10,360 bases of DNA from Chloroflexaceae bacterium (GCA_026417815.1 JAOACN010000695.1:1-10360), one strand, 5' to 3'. Shown: positions 1 through 5,527, numbered from the stretch's first letter. The notes: a model not told the origin generated them from the letters alone. Program-made: numbers and translations.

Positions 1-58
1 AAGAGACAGCCGCATGACCGGGCGAGCGAAATAGCGGAAAACGCAATCCACCGACCAC

Positions 59-625
59 TTACCCCTGTTCCTCGTGGGCCTCGTAGTAATCGGCCAGGCC
101 GGCGAGGGCCATCTGCGCCAGAAAGGGCGAGACCTCGTTGCCCAGCGCGGTGCGAAAGGCGCTGTAGTCAACCGCTACGGCTTCTTTCCAGCGTTGAGCC
201 TCAACGTAGCGGGGGAGGTAGCGTCGCACCTGGGCCGCGAGCAACCGGCGCGTGTTGGGCGAAGCCACGCTCAGCACCGCGCGCCGCAGGTAGTCGGAGA
301 AGTGCTGCTCCTCGCCGGCTTCGACCACCGGCGGTTCGCCCACCCGGGCGATCATCTGCTCGACCAGTTCGTCCGAGAAGTGCAGCGGCGCAAACTCCGC
401 TCCGCGAAACAACTCGATACAGAACGCGCTGGCGGCGTCCATATCCCGGTAAAACTCGGTCGCGACGGCCCGCTGCTGCTGCAGCCGCCGCGAAGCCTCG
501 GCAATACGCTCCTGTTCGGCGGCGTCGGGCGGCTGGGCCAGCCAGGTTCCGGCGCACCGCGTCAGACGGGTCGCCTCCTCTCCGCCGCCCGCGCGCTCCG
601 CTCGTCGCACCGATCTGCCACGCAT
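59..625 (-). CDS. hypothetical protein, 188 aa
   Basis: I do not recognise this gene. The ATG at 623-625 is preceded on the minus strand by GAGGAG about 6 bases upstream, a good ribosome binding site, so the start is well supported; the stop is TAA at 59-61. The product looks soluble and mostly helical. It has a basic N-terminus (MRGRSVRRAERAGG), a central acidic and aromatic stretch (FYRDMDAASAFCIELF, about residues 58-73), and a C-terminal half rich in Arg, Leu and Tyr ending in EAHEEQG. There is no signal peptide and no membrane segment. It is transcribed divergently from cysK, and a plausible minus promoter lies at 712-739. Nothing in the sequence allows a function to be assigned. Confidence is for the reading frame, not for a role. 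Confidence 0.75.
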   Translation of the reverse strand: MRGRSVRRAERAGGGEEATRLTRCAGTWLAQPPDAAEQERIAEASRRLQQQRAVATEFYRDMDAASAFCIELFRGAEFAPLHFSDELVEQMIARVGEPPVVEAGEEQHFSDYLRRAVLSVASPNTRRLLAAQVRRYLPRYVEAQRWKEAVAVDYSAFRTALGNEVSPFLAQMALAGLADYYEAHEEQG

Positions 626-711
626 AGCTTGCTCCTCGGGGTGCCGGGCCGAAGCGCCGGCGCAGCCGTTGCCTCGGTCCCCTGGGCGAGGGCCGACATT
701 AAAGCCCTTCC

Positions 712-739
712 AGTATACCGCATCGGCGGTACTTGATAA
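712..739 (-). promoter_or_regulatory. putative sigma-70 promoter for the 188-aa gene
   Basis: On the minus strand a TATACT -10 box (712-717) lies 16 bases downstream of a weak -35 match TTATCA (734-739). Transcription would start near 705, about 80 bases before the ATG at 625. The -10 is strong and the -35 only partial. It lies back to back with the cysK promoter. Confidence 0.5.
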
Positions 740-749
740 TTTTCATCAA
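733..749. promoter_or_regulatory. candidate operator between divergent promoters
   Basis: The 17-base segment TTGATAATTTTCATCAA is an imperfect inverted repeat with TTGAT/ATCAA arms. It lies in the AT-rich island between the divergent promoters of the 188-aa gene and cysK, overlaps the -35 region of the minus promoter and ends 5 bases before the cysK -35 box. Placement suggests a regulator site, but no known motif is recognised. Confidence 0.3.
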
Positions 750-753
750 TAAT

Positions 754-782
754 TTGACTTATCCTGCCGGGGGCGCTACAAT
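754..782 (+). promoter_or_regulatory. sigma-70 promoter for cysK
   Basis: TTGACT (754-759) and TACAAT (777-782) are separated by exactly 17 bases. Each box differs from consensus at one position. Transcription is predicted to start near 789, giving an unusually long leader of about 275 bases before the cysK ATG at 1064. No better promoter is visible closer to the gene. Confidence 0.8.
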
Positions 783-797
783 TTTTAGAGCCTGTCT

Positions 798-814
798 GGA
801 TAACCAGGTTATCC
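798..814. promoter_or_regulatory. perfect palindrome just after cysK transcription start
   Basis: GGATAACC-A-GGTTATCC has perfect 8-bp arms around one central base, starting about 9 bases after the predicted cysK start of transcription. That position suits a repressor operator or a short 5' hairpin. Its right arm overlaps GTTATCCG (808-815), which recurs at 928-935 on the far side of the miniature element, so the element appears to have inserted at the edge of this palindrome. Confidence 0.5.
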
Positions 815-815
815 G

Positions 816-927
816 TACATGTTCACCCTTCTCCTGAGAGCGAGGGCATCTTGCCCTCGAATCCTGACGAGGGCGGGACGCCTGCGCTCCCAGGTCTACG
901 GGGTTACCCCAACGCTGAACACGTACA
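816..927 (-). mobile_element. miniature inverted-repeat element, copy 1
   Basis: This ~110-bp segment is the reverse complement of the segment at 2064-2174, with roughly nine of ten bases shared. Its ends (TACATGTTCA and TGAACACGTA) are near-perfect terminal inverted repeats, and its interior is a palindrome of CGAGGGC/GCCCTCG blocks. It is flanked by the direct repeat GTTATCCG (808-815 and 928-935), which looks like an 8-bp target duplication. It encodes nothing, so any movement would need a transposase supplied elsewhere. It lies in the cysK leader, between promoter and gene. Confidence 0.65.
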
Positions 928-944
928 GTTATCCGCTTTCTGTC

Positions 945-1043
945 TGGGAGGGCGTCATCCTCCCCGACCCTGGGCGCAACCCTCCGGGTTGCGCTACTCG
1001 GCAGAGGTGTGCATTCCCTCAGGTAGCCGCGGCCCGGCCGCGG
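945..1043 (+). repeat. palindromic intergenic repeat forming the cysK leader
   Basis: This stretch holds part of the dispersed palindromic repeat: CTGGGAGGGCGTC, then a perfect hairpin of GCGCAACCC (974-982) and GGGTTGCGC (986-994). The same block recurs near 2882. A second perfect hairpin, CCGCGGCC-C-GGCCGCGG (1027-1043), ends 10 bases before the cysK ribosome binding site. The leader RNA would be strongly folded. No T-box, SAM riboswitch or other known cysteine-responsive leader is recognised. Confidence 0.55.
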
Positions 1044-1063
1044 TTCGTGATCAGGAGCAACAC

Positions 1064-1993
1064 ATGGCGCGCATCTATAACAGCATTACCGAACTGGTCG
1101 GCAATACTCCGCTGGTGCGCCTGGGCCGCGTGAATGACAGCGACGCCACCGTGGTGGCCAAACTGGAGTTCTTCAATCCGGCCAGTTCGGTCAAGGATCG
1201 CATCGGGCTGGCGATGATCGAGGCCGCCGAGCGGGAAGGCAAGATCCGGCCGGGCGAAACGGTGTTGATCGAGCCGACCAGCGGCAATACCGGCATCGGC
1301 CTGGCCTTTGTGGCCGCGGCCAAGGGCTATCGCCTGATCCTGACCATGCCCGAGACGATGAGCGTCGAACGGCGAAAACTGCTGCGCGGCTACGGCGCCG
1401 AACTGGTGCTGACGCCCGGCGCCGAGGGCATGCCCGGGGCGATCGCCAGAGCCGAGGAGATCCTGGCTGATCTACCCAATGGCTATATGCTGCAACAGTT
1501 CAAGAACCCGGCCAACCCCGAGATCCACCGCCGCACCACGGCCGAGGAACTCTGGAACGACACCGATGGCCAGATTGACATCCTGGTGGCGGGCGTGGGG
1601 ACAGGCGGAACCATCACCGGCGTTGGCGAGGTGATCAAGGCGCGCAAGCCGGAGTTCAAGACGGTGGCTGTGGAGCCGGAAGGCTCGCCGGTGCTTTCGG
1701 GAGGCAAGCGCGGCCCGCATAAGATCCAGGGCATCGGCGCGGGGTTCATCCCCGATGTGCTGAATACCAGCATCATTGACGAGATCCAGGTCGTTTCGAA
1801 CGAAGACGCCTTCGACATGGCCCGGCGCCTGGCGCGGGAGGAGGGTCTGATGGTCGGCATTTCGAGCGGCGCGGCAGCGGTGGCAGCCATGCGCGTCGCG
1901 CGCCGCCCGGAGAACGCCGGGAAGCTGATCGTCTTCATCGTGCCCAGCAATGGCGAACGTTACCTCAGCACCCCCCTGTACAGCGAAGAGTAA
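1064..1993 (+). CDS. cysK: cysteine synthase A (O-acetylserine sulfhydrylase)
   Basis: This PLP enzyme makes L-cysteine from O-acetyl-L-serine and sulfide, the last step of sulfur assimilation in the cytoplasm. At 309 residues it is the usual family length. Visible motifs: the PLP lysine K44 in NPASSVKDR, the substrate loop PTSGNTG (71-77), MLQQFKNPANP (142-152), the phosphate-binding GTGGT (179-183), SGGKRGPHKIQGIGAGF (212-228) and GISSGA (265-270), whose serine contacts the pyridine nitrogen. The start is the ATG at 1064, with AGGAG six bases upstream and the family N-terminus MARIYNSITELVGNTPL. The frame is open further upstream, but that part only translates the repeat-filled leader. No serine acetyltransferase gene is adjacent. 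The long leader with an inserted element and a palindromic site is unusual. CysM is less likely given the GGKRGPHKIQGIGAGF segment. Confidence 0.96.
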   Translation: MARIYNSITELVGNTPLVRLGRVNDSDATVVAKLEFFNPASSVKDRIGLAMIEAAEREGKIRPGETVLIEPTSGNTGIGLAFVAAAKGYRLILTMPETMSVERRKLLRGYGAELVLTPGAEGMPGAIARAEEILADLPNGYMLQQFKNPANPEIHRRTTAEELWNDTDGQIDILVAGVGTGGTITGVGEVIKARKPEFKTVAVEPEGSPVLSGGKRGPHKIQGIGAGFIPDVLNTSIIDEIQVVSNEDAFDMARRLAREEGLMVGISSGAAAVAAMRVARRPENAGKLIVFIVPSNGERYLSTPLYSEE

Positions 1994-2022
1994 CGAGGGC
2001 GTTGCCTTGTTTGAGTCTTGAT

Positions 2023-2053
2023 GGATCTGGGAGGGCTTTGCCCTCCCAGATCC
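2023..2053 (+). repeat. 14-bp perfect hairpin after cysK, possible terminator
   Basis: GGATCTGGGAGGGC, a TTT loop and GCCCTCCCAGATCC form a perfect 14-bp stem 29 bases after the cysK stop. No T-run follows, so it is not a classical intrinsic terminator, but so stable a hairpin could stop transcription or protect the mRNA 3' end. It is the left half of a dispersed repeat module whose right half resumes at 2175. Confidence 0.6.
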
Positions 2054-2063
2054 TCCCCTCGGG

Positions 2064-2174
2064 GGACGTGTTCGGAGTTGGGGTAACCCCCCAGACCTGG
2101 GAGCGAGGGCGGGACGCCCTCGTCAGGATTCGAGGGCAAGATGCCCTCGCTCCCAGAAGAAGTGTGAACACGTA
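2064..2174 (+). mobile_element. miniature inverted-repeat element, copy 2
   Basis: This copy has ends ACGTGTTC (2066-2073) and GAACACGT (2166-2173) and the internal CGAGGGC/GCCCTCG palindromes shared with copy 1, in opposite orientation. It is flanked by an exact 9-base direct repeat, CCCCTCGGG (2055-2063 and 2175-2183). Removing the element and one repeat restores an uninterrupted intergenic repeat module like the one at 3395-3441, so it looks inserted into that module. It contains no ORF. Together with copy 1 it brackets cysK in inverted orientation. Confidence 0.65.
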
Positions 2175-2245
2175 CCCCTCGGGCAGGGTTGGGGCCCCCG
2201 CGCTCTCCTCAGGCAAGGGCGTGGGGAAGCCCGGGCTTGCCCCCT
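2175..2245. repeat. right half of palindromic intergenic repeat
   Basis: This continues the module interrupted by copy 2: a CGGGCAGGG segment, then GGGGAAG-CCCGGG-CTTGCCCC (2223-2243), a variant of the GGGGAAACC/GGTTTCCCC palindrome found at five other places in the window. It overlaps the 3' end of the minus-strand membrane-protein gene ending at 2209. Confidence 0.6.
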
Positions 2246-2664
2246 TCATCCAGCCGGCGCAAGGCTTCCACTGCCTCACCCTCGATGATCTGCGTAACCC
2301 GATCATCGCGCAGGTTGAGCAGGCGCGCCGCCAGCCACGCCAGCGTAAAGGTCGGCACGGTTTGCGTAAAGGGCAGCAGGGCCTCAAGCGCCGCCTTGTT
2401 GCGCAGCGCCCGCAGGCCCAGGCGGTCGAGAATCACCCAGCTCACCGGCGCAGCGAAGATGTCCAGCCCGAAGTCGAGCAGGTCGAGCAACACCATCAGC
2501 AGCAGCGGCACGTGGTGCATGGTGGCGAAGAAGCCCGCCTCCGTCGGGACGTTGAGGCGCCTGACGCTGCGCCAGATCAGCGCCAGCCCCACGCTGGCAA
2601 TCGCCAGCGCCACCATCATCGCTATCAGCAACCCTGTCACAACGCTTTCCAGATGTTCGAGCAT
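2209..2664 (-). CDS. membrane protein of unknown function, 151 aa
   Basis: I do not recognise the family. The ATG at 2662-2664 is used because GGAG sits 9 bases upstream; the in-frame TTG at 2671-2673 directly abuts that GGAG, so it is unlikely to be the start. Hydrophobic segments lie at about residues 8-31 and 50-75, the second carrying three aspartates (VLLDLLDFGLDIF), with a more amphipathic stretch at 98-116 (PFTQTVPTFTLAWLAARLL). The acidic end IIEGEAVEALRRLDE is probably cytoplasmic. The last residues, GGKPGLPHALA, are encoded by the intergenic palindromic repeat, so the original stop may have been replaced. It lies downstream of the YggT-like gene on the same strand, about 290 bases away across an element copy and repeats. 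The two may once have formed one unit. Confidence 0.75.
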   Translation of the reverse strand: MLEHLESVVTGLLIAMMVALAIASVGLALIWRSVRRLNVPTEAGFFATMHHVPLLLMVLLDLLDFGLDIFAAPVSWVILDRLGLRALRNKAALEALLPFTQTVPTFTLAWLAARLLNLRDDRVTQIIEGEAVEALRRLDEGGKPGLPHALA

Positions 2665-2710
2665 GGGTGGCAACTCCAGAAACTACAAACGCATCCGGCA
2701 ACCTCTCGGG

Positions 2711-2820
2711 AACTGTTCACACCCGGGGTAACAAGTAGCGCCTGGGAGCGAGGGCGTTTCGCCCTCGACGCCACAATGAGGGCTTGGAAGCCTTCGCTCC
2801 CAGGAGAAGTGTGAACAGTT
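2711..2820 (+). mobile_element. miniature inverted-repeat element, copy 3
   Basis: Perfect 12-bp terminal inverted repeats AACTGTTCACAC (2711-2722) and GTGTGAACAGTT (2809-2820) enclose a GGGTAAC, CCTGGGAGCGAGGGC and TCGCTCCCAGGAGAAG core shared with copies 1 and 2. The middle is more divergent, with GTTTCGCCCTCGACG in place of the corresponding block. No exact flanking duplication is visible. It lies between two minus-strand membrane-protein genes. Confidence 0.6.
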
Positions 2821-2945
2821 GCCCTCCCGGAATGGTCGGGGAAGAGGGTTTCCGGGAGGGCGTCACCCTCCCGAACCCCGCGCGCAACCCTCCGGGTGGC
2901 GCTCCATTGCCAGGGTGCGGGGAAACCTGGTTTCCCTTCTTCCTG
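2821..2945. repeat. palindromic intergenic repeat module
   Basis: The module contains CCGGGAGGGCGTC/ACCCTCCCG (near 2853-2874), GCGCAACCCTCCGGGTGGCGC (from 2882), which resembles the cysK leader hairpin, and GGGAAACC-T-GGTTTCCC (2920-2936). It fills the gap between element copy 3 and the end of the YggT-like gene at 2953. No gene is visible here. Confidence 0.6.
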
Positions 2946-2952
2946 CCGGCGG

Positions 2953-3318
2953 TCAATCGGGCGTGCAGCGCCCTTGCCTCCGCGAAGAGACCGGTGTGTA
3001 AGACGCCGGATCGCGCCCCGGGGTTGCACGGCGCGCGCGCCAGTGCCACAGCGCAAAGCCTCCCAGGAGCGCCAGCAAGGCCACTGCCAGCGTGGGCCAC
3101 TCCAGCGCCGCGCCGAAGGGCGGCAAATCGGGCTGTAGTGCCAGGAAGGGTGTGACCAGCGGGTCCGTGATGCCGTATAACCATGCAAAGGCCGGGTTAT
3201 CCGGCCGGGCGGCCAGGGCGCGGGCCACCAGCCGCGCCAGCAGCAGGGCCTCCAGCACGCCGGTGAACCAGACGAGCCAGTTTACGGCAAGGAGCTTATT
3301 GAGGGGCGCAAACGTCAT
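2953..3318 (-). CDS. YggT-family membrane protein
   Basis: This 121-residue protein has two membrane segments (about residues 11-34 and 74-94). After the first comes NPAFAWLYGITDPLVTPF (41-58), which matches the YggT-family signature of a hydrophobic helix followed by NP...Y..TDPLL.PF. Family members are small integral membrane proteins linked to cell division, membrane organisation or ion stress; no biochemical activity is firmly established. The start ATG (3316-3318) has CGGAG about 6 bases upstream. The family is usually 80-100 residues. The extra basic tail (WRARRATPGRDPASYTPVSSRRQGR) has no membrane character and runs up to a repeat module, so it may be poorly conserved. Bacterial YggT genes often sit near cell-division genes, but none are seen here. 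Confidence 0.75.
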   Translation of the reverse strand: MTFAPLNKLLAVNWLVWFTGVLEALLLARLVARALAARPDNPAFAWLYGITDPLVTPFLALQPDLPPFGAALEWPTLAVALLALLGGFALWHWRARRATPGRDPASYTPVSSRRQGRCTPD

Positions 3319-3369
3319 CTCTGCTCCGGTCGGCCTGGCGGCTGCGCCGCACCATGACGGGATGCCAGC

Positions 3370-3445
3370 GAGGTTCTCGGGAAGGCGAAGCCCTCCCAGA
3401 CCCTCCCCACGGGCAGGGGCATGGGAAAACCTGGTTTCCCCGTGA
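3370..3445. repeat. palindromic intergenic repeat module
   Basis: This lies upstream of the YggT-like gene. It holds a degenerate GGGAAGGC/GCCCTCCC pair, CCCTCCCCACGGGCAGGGGC, and GGGAAAACC-T-GGTTTCCCC (3423-3441). It gives the uninterrupted form of the module that element copy 2 splits at 2055-2183. Confidence 0.6.
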
Positions 3446-3509
3446 TCCTGCTGTAAGCGCCATGTCAGCCCTCTATGACTTAAGACCTATGGCACTGGTA
3501 ACGCACTTC

Positions 3510-3518
3510 TGATACACT
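3510..3518 (+). promoter_or_regulatory. extended -10 promoter for the 149-aa gene
   Basis: TG-A-TACACT (TG at 3510-3511, -10 at 3513-3518) is an extended -10 box without a good -35, about 85 bases before the GTG start at 3603. The box sits inside an imperfect 19-base inverted repeat with CTGAT/ATCAG arms (3509-3527), so a bound regulator would cover the promoter. Confidence 0.5.
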
Positions 3519-3602
3519 GTACATCAGCATACCACAGAGCCGTTCGCATCATCATTCCGTTCACTCACCCGATCAGGCGCAACGCGACGAAGGGGAACCG
3601 CC

Positions 3603-4052
3603 GTGATCCACGCCACCACCCATGCCGGCGCCGAGGGCGCCCTGTACGAGCGAACCGTTCCGGTGCGCCGGATCGGCCCGCGCACCTTGAACGTCTTGAT
3701 CGGGGTTGAACTGCTCCTGCTGTTAAGCGCGCTGGCGTGGGCGCTGCTGTACCTCCTGCCTCCTGCCACCCCCCTGGCGGCCCCTACCGATCTGCGACCG
3801 GTGGTGGACGCCATTCGCGACCGGCTGAGCGGCGCGGTTGCCGACCCGCTGGTGCCCGTGGGCAACGGCCATAGCGCCCGAGCAAGCAATCTGCGCGGCT
3901 TTCGAGTGGACGGCAACGTCTACTACTACTACGTCGAGGGCGCGAAGAACTTCGACCCCCTGAGCCGCGGCGTCATCGGCCAGGACGAGGTCGAGATCCT
4001 GCTGCGTGAGGAGAGCGGCGAGCGAACCTTCGTTATTTACCGCGTGTACTGA
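3603..4052 (+). CDS. single-pass membrane protein of unknown function, 149 aa
   Basis: The start is a GTG at 3603-3605, with AGGGG (3591-3595) seven bases upstream, a good ribosome binding site. Residues 1-28 are probably cytoplasmic, and residues 29-52 form a strong membrane helix (LNVLIGVELLLLLSALAWAL). A Pro/Ala linker follows, then an outside domain of about 85 residues. That domain ends in a likely beta-rich part: LRGFRVDGNVYYYYVEG (97-113), GVIGQDEVEILL (123-134) and RTFVIYRVY at the C-terminus. There is no lipobox or cleavable signal, so it should stay anchored. The family is unknown to me. It converges with the 92-aa gene, and the two stop codons are adjacent (TGA 4050-4052, then TTA at 4053-4055 read from the other strand). 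Confidence 0.8.
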   Translation: MIHATTHAGAEGALYERTVPVRRIGPRTLNVLIGVELLLLLSALAWALLYLLPPATPLAAPTDLRPVVDAIRDRLSGAVADPLVPVGNGHSARASNLRGFRVDGNVYYYYVEGAKNFDPLSRGVIGQDEVEILLREESGERTFVIYRVY

Positions 4053-4331
4053 TTAGAGCTTGCGCTTTCCCTCGCGCCAGTCGCCCCAATCGCGTTCCTC
4101 TGCGGCGCGAATGGCCCGGCGTCTGGCCGCCCGCCGCGACAGGGGGATGACCTCCTGCAACACGGCGTAGAGTTGCTCTTCGAGTTGGGGATGGGCGGCC
4201 AGGGCCCGTTGCATCACCGTCGCATCGAAACCACGCGCGTGCAGGAGGCGCGCCAGACGGCGCGCCTCGTCCGTGTCGCCGGCCAGCAACGCGGCGACGA
4301 GTTGTTCTTCGAGTGAGGGAGGTACGTCCAT
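4053..4331 (-). CDS. hypothetical protein, 92 aa
   Basis: This is a small soluble, helical, strongly charged protein that I do not recognise. The ATG at 4329-4331 has CGGAG about 5 bases upstream. The N-terminal half, SLEEQLVAALLAGDTDEARRLARLL, reads like a short helical pair rich in Leu, Ala and Arg. The C-terminal half is basic (SRRAARRRAIRAAEERD, then WGDWREGKRKL), which might contact nucleic acid or the ribosome; that is only an inference. It follows map on the same strand after a 103-base gap holding a palindromic repeat, with no clear promoter of its own, so it is probably transcribed with map. Its stop touches the stop of the convergent 149-aa gene. Confidence 0.75.
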   Translation of the reverse strand: MDVPPSLEEQLVAALLAGDTDEARRLARLLHARGFDATVMQRALAAHPQLEEQLYAVLQEVIPLSRRAARRRAIRAAEERDWGDWREGKRKL

Positions 4332-4334
4332 ACG

Positions 4335-4425
4335 CGCTCCGGCAGAGGTGCGGGGAAACCCGGTTTCCCCACGCCGCTGTCCAATGGGAGGGGGTGTCCA
4401 ACCCCTCGTGTCTGGGAACGTGCTG
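4335..4425. repeat. palindromic intergenic repeat between map and 92-aa gene
   Basis: GGGGAAACC-C-GGTTTCCCC (4352-4370) is a perfect 9-bp-arm palindrome, followed by GGGAGGGGGTGTCC/AACCCCTCG. It starts at the 92-aa gene start and ends just after the map stop, so it could act as a weak terminator or processing hairpin between the two. Confidence 0.6.
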
Positions 4426-4434
4426 AATGCGCCA

Positions 4435-5217
4435 CTACGCCGTCAACAGGATCGGCCCATCATCGGTGATCGCCAGGGTATGCTCGAACTGTGCCGAGAG
4501 CGACCCATCGGCGGTGCGCACCGTCCAGCCGTCGCGGTCGAGTTTTGTATCCGGACGCCCGGCGTTGATCATTGGCTCGATGGTAAAGACCATGCCGGCC
4601 ATAATTTTGCGCGTATTGCGCGGCTCGTCGTAGTGGAGCACGGTTGGCTCTTCGTGCAGGTTCCGCCCGAGGCCGTGACCGGTATACTCGCGCACCACCG
4701 AGAAGCCCGCCGCCTCGGCGTGGCGCTGGATGGCCGCGCCGATGGCCCGCAGGGTGTTGCCCGCGTAGGCCTGCTCGATGCCCACCTCCAGACACTGGCG
4801 CGCCGTATCCAGCAGGCGCCGCGTGGCCGGACTGACCTCTCCAACCGGGAAGGTCTCGCAGGCATCGCCGATCCAGCCATTGAGCCGCAGGCCAATATCA
4901 ATGCCGATAATGTCCCCCTCGCGCAGGCGCTCCTTCTTGCTCGGAATGCCGTGGCAGATCACATCGTTCACGGATGCACAGATCGTGCCGGGGAAGGGTG
5001 GAGTATTCGACCAGCCGCGCCGGCTGGGGGGCACGTAGCCTTTGTAGACCGGCTCGGCGCCGTGTTTACGAATGAACTCCTCGGCAATCGCATCCAGCTC
5101 CGCCGTCGAGACACCCGGCCGAATATGCTCGCGCAACACCTCGAAGGTTGCCCGCACCAGCCGCCCGGACTCGCGCAGCAACTCGATCTGCCGCGGGCTT
5201 TTCAATGTGATTGCCAT
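4435..5217 (-). CDS. map: methionine aminopeptidase, type I
   Basis: This cytoplasmic metalloprotease removes the initiator methionine from new proteins. The 260-residue product carries all five metal ligands of the family: D107 (GIDIG), D118 (GDACETF), H181 (TGHGLGRNLHEEP), E214 (FTIEPM) and E245 (QFEHT). The accessory histidines H89 (CHGIP) and H188 (NLHEE) are also present. The ATG at 5215-5217 is preferred because AAAGG lies upstream at a workable distance and the protein then begins MAITLKSPRQIELLRESG, as the family does. An in-frame ATG 15 bases upstream has no site. Compared with typical type I enzymes there is an extra stretch of about 12 residues after YKGY (VPPSRRGWSNTPP, 62-74) before FPGTICASVND. 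The gene is not next to the usual secY/adk/infA cluster. A TATACT box at 5252-5257 may drive it, and the 92-aa gene follows. Confidence 0.96.
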   Translation of the reverse strand: MAITLKSPRQIELLRESGRLVRATFEVLREHIRPGVSTAELDAIAEEFIRKHGAEPVYKGYVPPSRRGWSNTPPFPGTICASVNDVICHGIPSKKERLREGDIIGIDIGLRLNGWIGDACETFPVGEVSPATRRLLDTARQCLEVGIEQAYAGNTLRAIGAAIQRHAEAAGFSVVREYTGHGLGRNLHEEPTVLHYDEPRNTRKIMAGMVFTIEPMINAGRPDTKLDRDGWTVRTADGSLSAQFEHTLAITDDGPILLTA

Positions 5218-5251
5218 CGTGCTACCTTTCATCGCTCATCTGCTACGTAAC

Positions 5252-5257
5252 AGTATA
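5252..5257 (-). promoter_or_regulatory. putative -10 box for map
   Basis: TATACT on the minus strand lies 35 bases before the map ATG at 5217. No convincing -35 hexamer is seen 16-18 bases upstream, where the next repeat begins. The AT-rich setting and the distance favour a real promoter. Confidence 0.45.
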
Positions 5258-5274
5258 CTCTATCGCCAGGCGAA

Positions 5275-5500
5275 GGAGGATGGGGAACCCCGGGGCCCCG
5301 GGGCTTGTGCAACGTCGGCCTCCCTCGGCGAGGTGTGGGGCGGCGTGGCCGCCCCATAGACTTTGCGTCAGCCCGGGGACGAACCCGGGGCGCCCCACGC
5401 CCCTGCCCGTCGGAGGACGGCGACGCTGCCCGGCCCGCCCGCGGGGAGGGCTGCGCTTTCCCAGGAACATCCTCGCCCCCCACGTGGGCGGTGTCGCTGC
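5275..5500. repeat. GC-rich palindromic intergenic region
   Basis: Between the map and LysM promoters lies very GC-rich sequence with stacked palindromes: the self-complementary CCCCGGGGCCCCGGGG (5288-5303), GGGGCGGC/GCCGCCCC (5337-5355) and two CCCGGGG blocks near 5371-5391. GACTTTGCGTCAGC (near 5359) resembles GGACTTTGCATCAGC near 7461 and GGACTTCGCACAAGC near 6092, which suggests a third, shorter dispersed repeat. No ORF here has coding character. Confidence 0.5.
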
Positions 5501-5527
5501 CCGGAGCCTCAAGCAATTTTTTCACCG

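Noticed and set aside
1..58. Left edge of the window
   Set aside because: No gene, repeat or regulatory signal could be supported in these bases.
851..1063. N-terminal extension of cysK
   Set aside because: The extra ~70 residues translate the element and repeats. The ATG at 1064 has AGGAG at the right distance and gives the normal family N-terminus.
2002..2814. Open frame of 270 codons downstream of cysK
   Set aside because: It runs through two miniature elements and a repeat, and opposes the membrane-protein gene. The Arg/Gln/His-rich translation does not look like a real protein.
2702..2830. Target duplication around element copy 3
   Set aside because: The flanks CCTCTCGGG and CCCTCCCGG are only similar, and the sequence is repeat-rich, so no duplication is claimed for this copy.
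3490..3505. Sigma-54-like site TGGCAC-N7-GCA
   Set aside because: The GG and GC spacing fits, but the -12 box is otherwise wrong, Chloroflexota generally lack RpoN, and an extended -10 sigma-70 box sits just downstream.
4273..5250. Long open frame on the + strand, 325 codons
   Set aside because: It lies opposite map, whose active-site residues are all intact, and its translation has no recognisable domain. It is an antisense shadow of GC-rich codon use.
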